NCBI GenBank assembly: GCA_934636305.1
Contig: CAKUAM010000081.1
Coordinates: 1 to 9,154 of the forward strand
DNA: 9,154 bases
Direction: 5' to 3'
Origin: an uncultured Oscillospiraceae bacterium
GTDB lineage: Bacteria > Bacillota > Clostridia > Oscillospirales > Oscillospiraceae
In this document: in pieces, positions 1 through 7,077 of the stretch
How the letters are laid out: each line of letters opens with the position of its first letter
Numbering within the stretch: the first letter of the stretch is position 1
Position numbers and translations under genes: made by a program
The notes under the pieces: model-generated
The model's database searches: none
What the model saw: only the letters and a program-made list of their open reading frames with translations
Told to the model about the DNA's origin: nothing

Positions 1-142
1 CGGCCACAGAGGATAAGAGACGGCGTTTACGGCGGCTCGTTCTGTCGTGGCCGTTTCTGACGCGCTGCCGGAGGCATTCTTCCGGAGAGATACAATGAGG
101 CTGCCGATATTTTAAGTTGATAGGGACGTTTGCTGCAGAAAC
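1..142. other. 5' edge, no recognisable gene
   Basis: No open frame here could be tied to a protein family. Frame 1 runs open from the edge to a TGA at 58-60, and frame 3 runs open to a TGA near 96-98. Either could be the last codons of an upstream gene, but both are too short to identify, and frame 1 uses AGG, ATA and AGA codons that look unlike the genes downstream. Two inverted repeats are visible: CGGCCAC at 1-7 with GTGGCCG at 47-53, and CCGGAG at 68-73 with TTCCGG at 80-85 (one G-T pair). Neither is followed by a T run, so neither is a standard terminator. In related bacteria rnc or a radical-SAM gene often precedes smc, but nothing here proves that. Confidence 0.35.
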
Positions 143-171
143 TTGAAAAAAGGAATTTGATGTGATAAAAT
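143..171 (+). promoter_or_regulatory. Predicted sigma-A promoter for smc operon
   Basis: A -35 box TTGAAA (143-148) is separated by 17 bases from a -10 box TAAAAT (166-171). The -10 is preceded by TGA (163-165), which makes it an extended -10. Transcription would begin near 178, giving a leader of about 35 bases before the smc start. The region is AT-rich against a GC-rich background, as expected for a promoter. A second, weaker overlapping pair, TTGATG (157-162) and TATATT (179-184) with a 16-base spacer, is also possible. Confidence 0.6.
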
Positions 172-212
172 AAATTGCTATATTAGATACTACTGGTAGA
201 AAGAGGACGGCT

Positions 213-3200
213 GTGTATTTAAAATCACTGGAGATCCAGGGCTTCAAATCCTTCCCCGATAGGACGCTTCTGCAGTTCGGCAGCGACTGCACCGCCATTG
301 TCGGCCCGAACGGCAGCGGAAAATCGAATATTTCTGATGCGATCAGCTGGGTTCTTGGTGAACAGAGCACCAAGGCGCTGCGCGGCGCAAAGATGGAGGA
401 TGTGATCTTTGGCGGCACAGCCAAGCGGCCAGCTGTCGGCTATGCCGAGGCAACGCTGACGCTCGACAATACGGACGGCACGCTTCGCATGGAGACGCCG
501 GAGGTCATGATTACCCGGCGCTATTTCCGCTCCGGCGAGAGTGAATACTATATCAATAAGCAGCTTGCGCGTCTGCGCGATATCAACGAGCTTTTTATGG
601 ATACCGGCCTTGGCCGGGAGGGCTATTCCAATATCGGACAGGGCAGAGTCGATGAGATTCTTGCGCTCAAGTCGACCGACCGGCGTGAGGTGTTTGAGGA
701 GGCGGCCGGCATCTCCAAATACCGCCACCGCAAGGAGGAGACGGAGCGCCGGCTTGCCAGCACCGAGGATAATCTGCTGCGCATCGGAGACAAGATTTCC
801 GAGCTGGAGCTGCAGGTGGAGCCGCTGCGCGTGCAGGCGGAGAAGGCACAGAAATATCTGACGCTCCGGGACGAACTCAAGGGGCTGGAGGTCACGGTCT
901 GGCTCGACAGCCTGACAAAGCTGGCAGAAAACGCGCGCAAGGCGGAGACGGACTATGCATCCGCTGCCTTTATTCTGGAGCAGGCGCATGACGAGCTGAC
1001 GCAGCTTTACAGCAAGTCGGAGCAGCTGAGTCTGCAGTATAACCAGCAGACGCTGCAGCTTGATGCCAGACGTGAGCAGATCAGCGCCATGGAGGCGGCG
1101 CGGCAGCAGGCACAAAACGACATTACGCTTCTGCAGGCAGAAGCGGAGCACCATAGAACCAACATCTCCCGGATTGAGCAGGAGCTGCGCGATCAAAAGA
1201 GCCGCAGCGGCGGTATTGCCGGGCAGATTGCGGCCGAGCAGCAGAAGATTGCACAGGCGCAGCAGACGCTCACCGAGATTGACAGCGAGCTGCAGCAGGC
1301 GCTGCTGGAGAGCGGACAGCTCACCGCGTCCTCGGAGGATGCCGGGCAGCAGCTGGTCAGTCTGCGGGCGCAGCAGGCGCTTTTGCAGACGCAGCGCGCC
1401 TCGGCGCAGGCGCAGATTGATTCCATGCATGCATCCCTGGAGGAGGTGCTTGCGCGCCGGCAGATGCTGACGGAGGACCGGCAGGCGGCGCTTGCCAGAC
1501 AGACGGAGATCACCGCGCGGCAGGCAGAGTGCAAAAAGCACCTGGAGCAGGCACAGGACGAGGTGCAGAGCGCAAAAAATACGATTGCGGGCTATGCACT
1601 GCGCCTGAAAACCAGACAGGAAAAGCGCGATGCGCTGCAGAAGCAGGTAAATGCGGCCGGTGTGCAGTTGGAGACCATTGATGCAAAGATCCGTATGCTG
1701 CAGGAACTGGAACGCGAGTTTGAGGGCTTTTCCAAGGCGGTGCGCCTTGTGATGCAGGAGGCCGGCAGCGGCGCACTGCGCGGCGTGCACGGCCCGGTGT
1801 CGAAGCTGATCCGCGTGGAGGATCAGTATACCACGGCAATTGAGACGGCGCTTGGTGCGGCCATGCAGAATATTGTCGTCTCCACAGAGGAAGATGGCAA
1901 GGCAGCCATTCAGATGCTCAAGCGGCGCGATGGCGGCCGCGCAACGTTCCTTCCGCTCACAACCATCCGGCCGCAGAGTCTGCAGGATACAAGCTGCCAG
2001 CGACAGCCCGGCTTTGTTGGTATTGCGTCCGGGCTTGTGCAGTGCGCGGATCCGTACCGCGCGGTGATTGAGAACGCGCTTGGCCGCACGGTCATCTGTG
2101 ATACTCTGGACAACGCTGTCAGGATGGCGCGTGCCAGCGGAAACCGCGTGCGGATTGTGACGCTGGATGGACAGGTGATGAATGCGGGCGGCAGCATGAC
2201 AGGCGGTTCGACCGCCAAGAGTGCCGGTGTGCTGACGCGGGCCAACACGCTGGAAAAGCTGGCCGGGCAGCGGCAGACGCTTGCGGCGCAGCTGGAAACC
2301 ATCAGGCAGCAGGCGGCGGAGGCGGCCTCTGCCGCGGCCAGAACCGAGTTTGAGATTACGGCCGTGCAGGGTACGCTCCGCGGGGCGGAGGACGAGGTTC
2401 TGCGCCGGACAGAGGAGCATAAGCAGGCGCAGCTGCTGGCAGCGGCCATCAGCGAGAATCTTGAGAATATTGACAGGGAGCTTGCACGGATCACGTCGCA
2501 TTCCGGCGGCGAGGAGGGGCGGCTGCGCGCGTTGGAGCAGCAGCTGCAAAGTGCGCAGGAAAGTGCCGGCGCGCTGGAAAAGCAGGAGCAGGCGATCTGC
2601 GCGCAGCAAAATGCACTCTCCGGCAAGCTGCAGACGCTCAACGAGTCTGTTACGCAGCTTCGTATGCAGGCGGCTTCTGTCGATGCCGCGCGCGCGGCGT
2701 CGCAGAGCACCATTGCACAGCTGCAGGCGCTCAGTGAGGCGATGCAGGGCGACGTGACGCAGAAAACAAAGCTGATTGCCGACTATCAGGCGCAGATTGC
2801 GGCGCTGCAGCAGCAGATCCAGGAGAAAACGGACGGTCTGCAGACAGCGGATACTGCGCTGGAGCAGGCACGGCAGGAGCTGCGGGAGGCGGTTGACGCG
2901 CGTGCGCAGCTGGAGGCCAGACGCAACCAGACGGAAAAGCAGGCGCAGGAGAAGAACCAGTCCATTGTGCAGCTGGAACGTGAAACGGCCAGACTGGAAC
3001 AGAAGAAAGCGACAAGCGAGCTTGAGGAAAAGCAGATTGTCGACAAGCTGTGGGATTCTTATGAGCTGACGCCGGGCACGGCCGAGGCGGAAAAGGTAGA
3101 GATTGAAAGCCTTGCCGCCGCGAACAAGCGCATTGCAGAGGTGCGGCGCAAAATTTCTGCGCTTGGCACGCCGAACCTTGGCGCAATCGAGGAATATGCG

Positions 3201-3785
3201 CGCGTGTCGGAGCGATATGAGTATCTGGCGTCGCAGCGCGACGATGTGCAGCACGCAAAAAAGGAGCTGGAAGCGATCATCGGCTCCATCACCACGGAAA
3301 TGACAGAAATCTTTGTGCGGGAGTTTGCACGCATCAATGAATACTTCGGCCAGACCTTCACCGAGATGTTCGGCGGCGGCAAGGCTGCGCTCATTCTGGA
3401 GGATCCGTCCGCACCGCTTACCTGCGGCATTGAGATCCGCGTCCAGCCGCCCGGAAAGCAGGTCAAGACCATTACGCTGCTCTCCGGCGGCGAAAAGGCC
3501 TTTGTGGCCATTGCACTGTATTTTGCAATTCTGAAGGTCCGGCCGACGCCGTTCTGCATGCTCGACGAGATCGACGCGGCGCTCGACGACCGCAATGTTG
3601 AGCGGTTCGCGCAGTATCTGCATACGCTCAGCGCCAACACGCAGTTCATTGTCATCACGCACCGCCGCGGCACCATGGAGGCGGCGGATGTGCTCTACGG
3701 CGTGACCATGCAGGAGCAGGGCGTGTCCAAAATCCTGCGCCTGAGTCTCGACGAGATGGCAAAGCAGATGGGAATTACGGCATAA
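213..3785 (+). CDS. smc: Chromosome segregation/condensin ATPase SMC
   Basis: This is the structural maintenance of chromosomes protein. As a dimer with ScpA and ScpB it loads near the origin and organises and segregates the nucleoid, using ATP. At 1190 residues it has the usual bacterial length. The N-terminal head has the Walker A motif GPNGSGKS (31-38) and the Q-loop around Q143. A long coiled coil (about 170-510) leads to the hinge (about 520-680), which carries the conserved glycine motif NAGGSMTGGS (657-666). A matching coiled coil (about 685-1020) returns to the C-terminal head, with the ABC signature LSGGEKA (1090-1096) and the Walker B/D-loop FCMLDEIDAALDD (1114-1126). The GTG start is chosen because the protein then begins MYLKSLEIQGFKSF, as SMC proteins do, with AGAGGA at 202-207 five bases upstream. 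The arms are rich in Gln and Ala. It is the first gene of the operon seen here. Confidence 0.98.
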   Translation: MYLKSLEIQGFKSFPDRTLLQFGSDCTAIVGPNGSGKSNISDAISWVLGEQSTKALRGAKMEDVIFGGTAKRPAVGYAEATLTLDNTDGTLRMETPEVMITRRYFRSGESEYYINKQLARLRDINELFMDTGLGREGYSNIGQGRVDEILALKSTDRREVFEEAAGISKYRHRKEETERRLASTEDNLLRIGDKISELELQVEPLRVQAEKAQKYLTLRDELKGLEVTVWLDSLTKLAENARKAETDYASAAFILEQAHDELTQLYSKSEQLSLQYNQQTLQLDARREQISAMEAARQQAQNDITLLQAEAEHHRTNISRIEQELRDQKSRSGGIAGQIAAEQQKIAQAQQTLTEIDSELQQALLESGQLTASSEDAGQQLVSLRAQQALLQTQRASAQAQIDSMHASLEEVLARRQMLTEDRQAALARQTEITARQAECKKHLEQAQDEVQSAKNTIAGYALRLKTRQEKRDALQKQVNAAGVQLETIDAKIRMLQELEREFEGFSKAVRLVMQEAGSGALRGVHGPVSKLIRVEDQYTTAIETALGAAMQNIVVSTEEDGKAAIQMLKRRDGGRATFLPLTTIRPQSLQDTSCQRQPGFVGIASGLVQCADPYRAVIENALGRTVICDTLDNAVRMARASGNRVRIVTLDGQVMNAGGSMTGGSTAKSAGVLTRANTLEKLAGQRQTLAAQLETIRQQAAEAASAAARTEFEITAVQGTLRGAEDEVLRRTEEHKQAQLLAAAISENLENIDRELARITSHSGGEEGRLRALEQQLQSAQESAGALEKQEQAICAQQNALSGKLQTLNESVTQLRMQAASVDAARAASQSTIAQLQALSEAMQGDVTQKTKLIADYQAQIAALQQQIQEKTDGLQTADTALEQARQELREAVDARAQLEARRNQTEKQAQEKNQSIVQLERETARLEQKKATSELEEKQIVDKLWDSYELTPGTAEAEKVEIESLAAANKRIAEVRRKISALGTPNLGAIEEYARVSERYEYLASQRDDVQHAKKELEAIIGSITTEMTEIFVREFARINEYFGQTFTEMFGGGKAALILEDPSAPLTCGIEIRVQPPGKQVKTITLLSGGEKAFVAIALYFAILKVRPTPFCMLDEIDAALDDRNVERFAQYLHTLSANTQFIVITHRRGTMEAADVLYGVTMQEQGVSKILRLSLDEMAKQMGITA

Positions 3786-3810
3786 ATCTTCCCGGCGTGG
3801 GTACTGGGCC

Positions 3811-3867
3811 ATGAAACTGGCACATTTTATCGTTTGCTGCGCAGCAAACTGGAAAGGGTATCAATAG
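3811..3867 (+). CDS. Possible 18-residue leader peptide ORF before ftsY
   Basis: An ATG at 3811 opens a frame of 18 codons reading MKLAHFIVCCAANWKGYQ and ending in TAG at 3865-3867, two bases before the ftsY ATG. The frame runs through the palindrome at 3832-3849. If translated, ribosomes ending here could re-initiate on ftsY or open the hairpin that lies before its Shine-Dalgarno site. There is no good ribosome binding site: only GGGCC just before the ATG. The encoded peptide resembles no family I know. It may be nothing more than chance reading of a repeat or operator sequence. Confidence 0.2.
   Translation: MKLAHFIVCCAANWKGYQ
3832..3849. repeat. Perfect 18-base palindrome in smc-ftsY spacer
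   Basis: GTTTGCTGC (3832-3840) is followed directly by its exact reverse complement GCAGCAAAC (3841-3849). The symmetry ends at the flanking C (3831) and T (3850). In DNA this could be a two-fold operator. In RNA it could fold as a 6-bp stem GTTTGC/GCAAAC with a 6-base loop, two bases before the GGAAAGG ribosome binding site of ftsY. There is no T tract, so it is not a standard terminator. It may also be one copy of a short interspersed palindrome family. The symmetry is directly visible; the function is unknown. Confidence 0.75.
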
Positions 3868-3869
3868 AT

Positions 3870-4760
3870 ATGGGATTTTTTGAAAAACTGAAAAAGGGCC
3901 TGAGCAAAACGGCCAACTCCATCAGCAGCGTGTTTATGGTCAGCGAGGTGGATGAATACTTCTATGACGAGCTGGAGGAGAGCCTCATTGTCTCCGATCT
4001 TGGCATCGACACAACGCAGCGCGTGATGGAGCGGCTGCGTGAGACGGTGGAGGAGCAGCACATCATGACAACGGACAAGTGCCGTGTCGCGCTGCGGGAA
4101 ATTCTGACGGATATGCTGAACGTCGGCGACAGCCGCCTGAAGCTTACCACAAAGCCGTCGGTCATTCTGATGATCGGCGTCAACGGCGTGGGGAAAACAA
4201 CCTCCATCGGCAAGATAGCGCACCAGCTGCGCGAGAGCGGCAAAAAGGTGCTTTTGTGCGCAGGTGACACCTTCCGTGCGGCAGCGGCTGACCAGCTGGA
4301 GATCTGGGCGGAGCGTGCACACTGCGATATCATCCGCCAGCACGAGGGGGCGGACCCGGCGTCGGTCGTCTTTGACGCCATTGCCGCAGCCAAGGCCCGC
4401 GGCAGCGACGTCATCATCTGCGATACGGCAGGCCGCCTGCACAACAAGCAGAACCTCATGAACGAGCTCAATAAGATTTCACGCATTCTCGACCGGGAGC
4501 TGCCGGAGGCCAGCAAGGAGGTTCTTCTCGTGCTTGACGCGACAACCGGGCAGAACGGCCTGCTGCAGGCCAAGCAGTTCAAGGAGTGCGCCGGTGTGAC
4601 CGGTATGGTGCTGACAAAGCTAGATGGGACAGCCAAGGGCGGCATTGTGATTGCGGTTGCCGACGCGCTGCAGATCCCGGTCAAATATATCGGCGTGGGC
4701 GAGCAGATTGACGATCTCATGCCCTTTGACGCCAAGAGCTTTACGGAGGCGCTGGTATGA
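3870..4760 (+). CDS. ftsY: Signal recognition particle receptor FtsY
   Basis: FtsY is the membrane-associated GTPase that docks the SRP (Ffh plus 4.5S RNA) with its ribosome-nascent chain at the Sec translocon. With the ATG at 3870 it is 296 residues and begins MGFFEKLKKGLSKT, the amphipathic, basic membrane-binding start typical of FtsY; GGAAAGG (3851-3857) is the ribosome binding site. A TTG at 3834 is in frame but would add 12 atypical residues encoded by the palindrome, so it is rejected. An N domain (about 1-95) precedes the G domain: G1 GVNGVGKT (103-110), DTFRAAA (133-139), DTAGR (185-189), TKLDGTAKGG (249-258), and the C-terminal GVGEQIDDLMPFD. There is no long acidic A domain, as usual for Firmicutes. 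The ylxM-ffh genes that often follow ftsY are absent; rdgB overlaps its stop by ATGA. Confidence 0.97.
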   Translation: MGFFEKLKKGLSKTANSISSVFMVSEVDEYFYDELEESLIVSDLGIDTTQRVMERLRETVEEQHIMTTDKCRVALREILTDMLNVGDSRLKLTTKPSVILMIGVNGVGKTTSIGKIAHQLRESGKKVLLCAGDTFRAAAADQLEIWAERAHCDIIRQHEGADPASVVFDAIAAAKARGSDVIICDTAGRLHNKQNLMNELNKISRILDRELPEASKEVLLVLDATTGQNGLLQAKQFKECAGVTGMVLTKLDGTAKGGIVIAVADALQIPVKYIGVGEQIDDLMPFDAKSFTEALV

Positions 4761-5350
4761 AGGTAATCCTCGCAAGCCAGAACCAGCATAAGCTTGTGGA
4801 GCTGTCGGCCATTTTGTCGCAGCTCGGCTTTGAGATTGCGCTGGAATCGGAATACGGCCTGAAGGTCGAGGTGGAGGAAACCGGCACAACCTTTGAGGAA
4901 AACTCCCTTCTGAAGGCGGAGGCCGTCATGAGGGCCAGCGGCCTGCCGGTGCTGGCGGATGATTCCGGCCTGATGGTTGACGCGCTGGACGGCGCGCCGG
5001 GCGTATACTCTGCGCGCTATGGACACAAGAGCTCTGATGCAGAGCGCATAGACTATCTGCTGGAAAACCTGCAGGGAGTACCGGCGGAGAGGCGCACGGC
5101 GAAATTTGTCTGCGTCATCACGTGCCTGTGGCCGGATGGCAGAAAGATCGTCGCACGCGGCGAGTGCCCGGGTGTCATTCTGGACGCGCCGCGCGGACAG
5201 GGCGGCTTCGGCTATGACCCAGTATTCTATCTTCCAGAGTTTGGAAATACATATGCAGAGCTCCAGCCGGAGCAGAAAAATGCCGTCTCGCACCGCGCAC
5301 GGGCGCTGCAGGCATTTTGTAAAATCTATCAGGAGGAATTTCCAAAATGA
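4757..5350 (+). CDS. rdgB: dITP/XTP pyrophosphatase (RdgB/HAM1 family)
   Basis: This cytoplasmic enzyme hydrolyses non-canonical purine nucleoside triphosphates (ITP, dITP, XTP) to the monophosphate and pyrophosphate, keeping deaminated bases out of DNA and RNA. At 197 residues it has the normal family length. Family motifs in order: ASQNQHK (6-12), replacing the usual ATxNxxK; TFEEN (45-49); ADDSG (67-71), whose D69 is at the usual general-base position; GAPGVYSARY (79-88); GGFGYDPVF (149-157); and KNAVSHR (174-180). The start codon overlaps the ftsY stop as ATGA, with GGAGG at 4745-4749 inside ftsY seven bases upstream, so translation is probably coupled. Its own stop overlaps yhbY in the same way. 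Confidence 0.96.
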   Translation: MKVILASQNQHKLVELSAILSQLGFEIALESEYGLKVEVEETGTTFEENSLLKAEAVMRASGLPVLADDSGLMVDALDGAPGVYSARYGHKSSDAERIDYLLENLQGVPAERRTAKFVCVITCLWPDGRKIVARGECPGVILDAPRGQGGFGYDPVFYLPEFGNTYAELQPEQKNAVSHRARALQAFCKIYQEEFPK

Positions 5351-5829
5351 TAACAAGTAAAGAGCGCGCCGCGCTGCGCGCGCAGGCGAACCCGCTTGAC
5401 GTGACGCTGATTGTCGGCAAGGGCGGGATTTCCCGGACGCTGCTGGACGAGGCGGTGATTCTGCTCGACAGCCACGAGCTGGTCAAGGGACGCGTGCTGG
5501 AGACGGCGGGACTGAGCGCGCGGGAGGCGTCGGATGAAATTTGTCAGGCGCTCGGCGCCGAAGGAATTGGCTGCGTCGGCACAAAGTTCGTGATCTGGCG
5601 CAAGTCGGAAAAGCTTGAAAAGCAGGAAAAGAAGAAAACTGCGGCCAAGAAGCCGGTCAAGAAGGTTTCCGGCAATTATAACCCGGTCAAGGCCGGGCTG
5701 CATGCGCGCAAGGTTGCGGCAGAGCAGCAGAGAAAACAGCGCAAGCAATATTTCCACGACAAGGCGATTGCAGCTTCGATTGAACGCAGCCGTGAACGCA
5801 GCCGCCAGCAGAAGGAAGAAAACGGCTGA
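5347..5829 (+). CDS. yhbY: YhbY-type CRM-domain RNA-binding protein with long basic C-terminal tail
   Basis: Residues 1 to about 87 form a CRS1-YhbY (CRM) domain. The GxxG loop GKGG is at 24-27, followed by the typical HELVK (43-47) and a closing strand GTKFVIWR (78-85). Stand-alone YhbY proteins (YqeI in Bacillus) associate with pre-50S ribosomal particles and take part in large-subunit assembly. Known stand-alone members are about 95-100 residues. This one has 160: residues 87-160 are a Lys/Arg/Gln-rich tail, probably disordered or helical, with NYNPVKAGLHARKVA in its middle. The tail likely adds rRNA contacts (inference). The ATG overlaps the rdgB stop (ATGA), with AGGAGG at 5331-5336 ten bases upstream. 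The downstream nadD gene is its usual partner in Firmicutes. Confidence 0.92.
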   Translation: MITSKERAALRAQANPLDVTLIVGKGGISRTLLDEAVILLDSHELVKGRVLETAGLSAREASDEICQALGAEGIGCVGTKFVIWRKSEKLEKQEKKKTAAKKPVKKVSGNYNPVKAGLHARKVAAEQQRKQRKQYFHDKAIAASIERSRERSRQQKEENG

Positions 5830-5860
5830 TTGCGTTTGAACACGTGAACGGGGGTCAGAC

Positions 5861-7060
5861 ATGGCAAGGATCGGTGTATATGGCGGCAGCTTCAATCCGC
5901 CGCATCTGGGGCATGTGTGCGCGGCCAGACAGGCCCGCGCGCTGCTGAAGCTTGACCGGATCATTTTCATTCCTGCGGCAATCCCGCCGCACAAGGCCAT
6001 GGCGACCGGTTCGCCGGACGGCAGAACGCGCCTTGCGCTGACGCAGCTTGCTGTGGCGCAGGAGCCGGGGATGGAGGTCAGTGACCTGGAGCTCCGGCGC
6101 GGCGGGCCGAGCTATACCGTGGATACGCTGCGTGCGCTGCGGGAAAGCTATCCGCACGACGAGCTGTTTCTGCTCATGGGGACGGACATGTTCCTGTCGT
6201 TTCTGACGTGGTATGCCCCGGACTGCATTGCAAAGCTGGCTGTGCCCGTCTGCATGGCGCGGGAGCAGGGCGATGCGCAGCTTGCCGCGCAGCTGCAGCA
6301 GCAGGCGCAGGAAATGGAGCGTGTGCTCGGCGTGCGCCCGATTGTGCTGCAGAACGACTGCGTGGAAATTTCGTCAACCGAGGTGCGCCGGCTGCTCTTT
6401 TTTGGCATTGCGGAGCCCTATGTCCATCCCGATGTGCTGCAGCGCATTGCGTGTGACGGGCTGTATGGCATGGGCGGCGCGTACAAAAACCTTCCGTTTG
6501 ACCGTCTGGCGCAGCTGAGCCTGAGCCTGCACAAGCAGAAGCGGCGCGCACATGCGCAGGGCGTATCGGATACGGCTGTGCTGCTGGCGCGCAGATACGG
6601 CGCCAACGAGCAGGACGCGGCACGCGCGGGCATTCTGCACGACATTACCAAGGCGCTGGATGCGTCGCAGCAGCTGGCGTTGGTCGATCACTGGCAGCTG
6701 CCGGTTTCCGCGTTTGAGCGGGCGCAGCCCAAGCTTTTGCATGCCAAGACCGGCGCAGCGGCTGCCGCGCGTATCTTTGGCGAAAATGACGCCGTTGTGA
6801 CGGCCATTACCTATCATACAACCGGCCGGGCAGAAATGTCTGTGCTCGAACGCATCATTTACATTGCGGACTATATGGAGCCGAACCGGGATTTTCCCGG
6901 CGTGGAGCGCCTGCGTGAGGCGGTCTGGCGGGATCTGGACGAGGGCGTGCTGCTGGGCATTGACATGACGCTTGCGCAGCTGCGCGAAAAGAACCAGCCG
7001 GCCTGTGCCGATTCCCTGGCCGCGCGGCAGTGGCTCCTGCAGTGCAAGGCGTCGATATGA
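5861..7060 (+). CDS. nadD-yqeK: Fused nicotinate-mononucleotide adenylyltransferase and YqeK-type HD Ap4A hydrolase
   Basis: A single 399-residue frame joins two enzymes that are separate neighbouring genes in Bacillus. Residues 1 to about 205 are NadD, which makes nicotinate adenine dinucleotide from NaMN and ATP in NAD synthesis. The nucleotidyltransferase motif GGSFNPPHLGH is at 8-18, PPHK at 42-45 and ISSTEVR at 170-176. Residues of about 212-399 are a YqeK-like HD-domain phosphohydrolase, the family that splits Ap4A symmetrically to two ADP. All expected metal ligands are visible: H231, H260-D261 (in AGILHDITK), H294, H319 (in ITYHTTG) and D337 (in YIADYMEPNRDFPG). No stop, frameshift or internal ribosome site was seen at the junction (about 6470-6520), so this looks like a true fusion. 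ATG at 5861 with GGGGG at 5850-5854. Both substrates are adenine dinucleotide chemistry, which makes the pairing sensible. Confidence 0.95.
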   Translation: MARIGVYGGSFNPPHLGHVCAARQARALLKLDRIIFIPAAIPPHKAMATGSPDGRTRLALTQLAVAQEPGMEVSDLELRRGGPSYTVDTLRALRESYPHDELFLLMGTDMFLSFLTWYAPDCIAKLAVPVCMAREQGDAQLAAQLQQQAQEMERVLGVRPIVLQNDCVEISSTEVRRLLFFGIAEPYVHPDVLQRIACDGLYGMGGAYKNLPFDRLAQLSLSLHKQKRRAHAQGVSDTAVLLARRYGANEQDAARAGILHDITKALDASQQLALVDHWQLPVSAFERAQPKLLHAKTGAAAAARIFGENDAVVTAITYHTTGRAEMSVLERIIYIADYMEPNRDFPGVERLREAVWRDLDEGVLLGIDMTLAQLREKNQPACADSLAARQWLLQCKASI

Positions 7061-7077
7061 CCCGAAAGGAACCCTAA

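Noticed and set aside
225..3812. A 1195-codon open frame on the - strand covering almost all of smc
   Set aside because: It mirrors smc codon by codon. In GC-rich genes with strong third-position bias the antisense frame often lacks stops. The predicted product is Leu/Arg/His-rich with no domain, while the + strand protein has every SMC motif.
3834..3869. TTG start extending FtsY by 12 residues
   Set aside because: The extension is encoded by the palindrome, has no ribosome binding site, and the protein from the ATG at 3870 begins as FtsY proteins do.
3962..5356. A 464-codon open frame on the - strand across ftsY and rdgB
   Set aside because: It is antisense to two well-identified overlapping genes, is Ser/Arg/Leu-rich and has no recognisable motif.
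5361..5385. GCGCGC-rich alternating purine-pyrimidine stretch near the yhbY start, possible Z-DNA or hairpin
   Set aside because: It encodes the ordinary ERAALRAQ start of the CRM domain with GC-rich codons, so coding and base composition explain it.
6472..6520. Possible internal start that would make YqeK a separate protein
   Set aside because: No Shine-Dalgarno site with a start codon at the right place was seen, and the frame is continuous with NadD.
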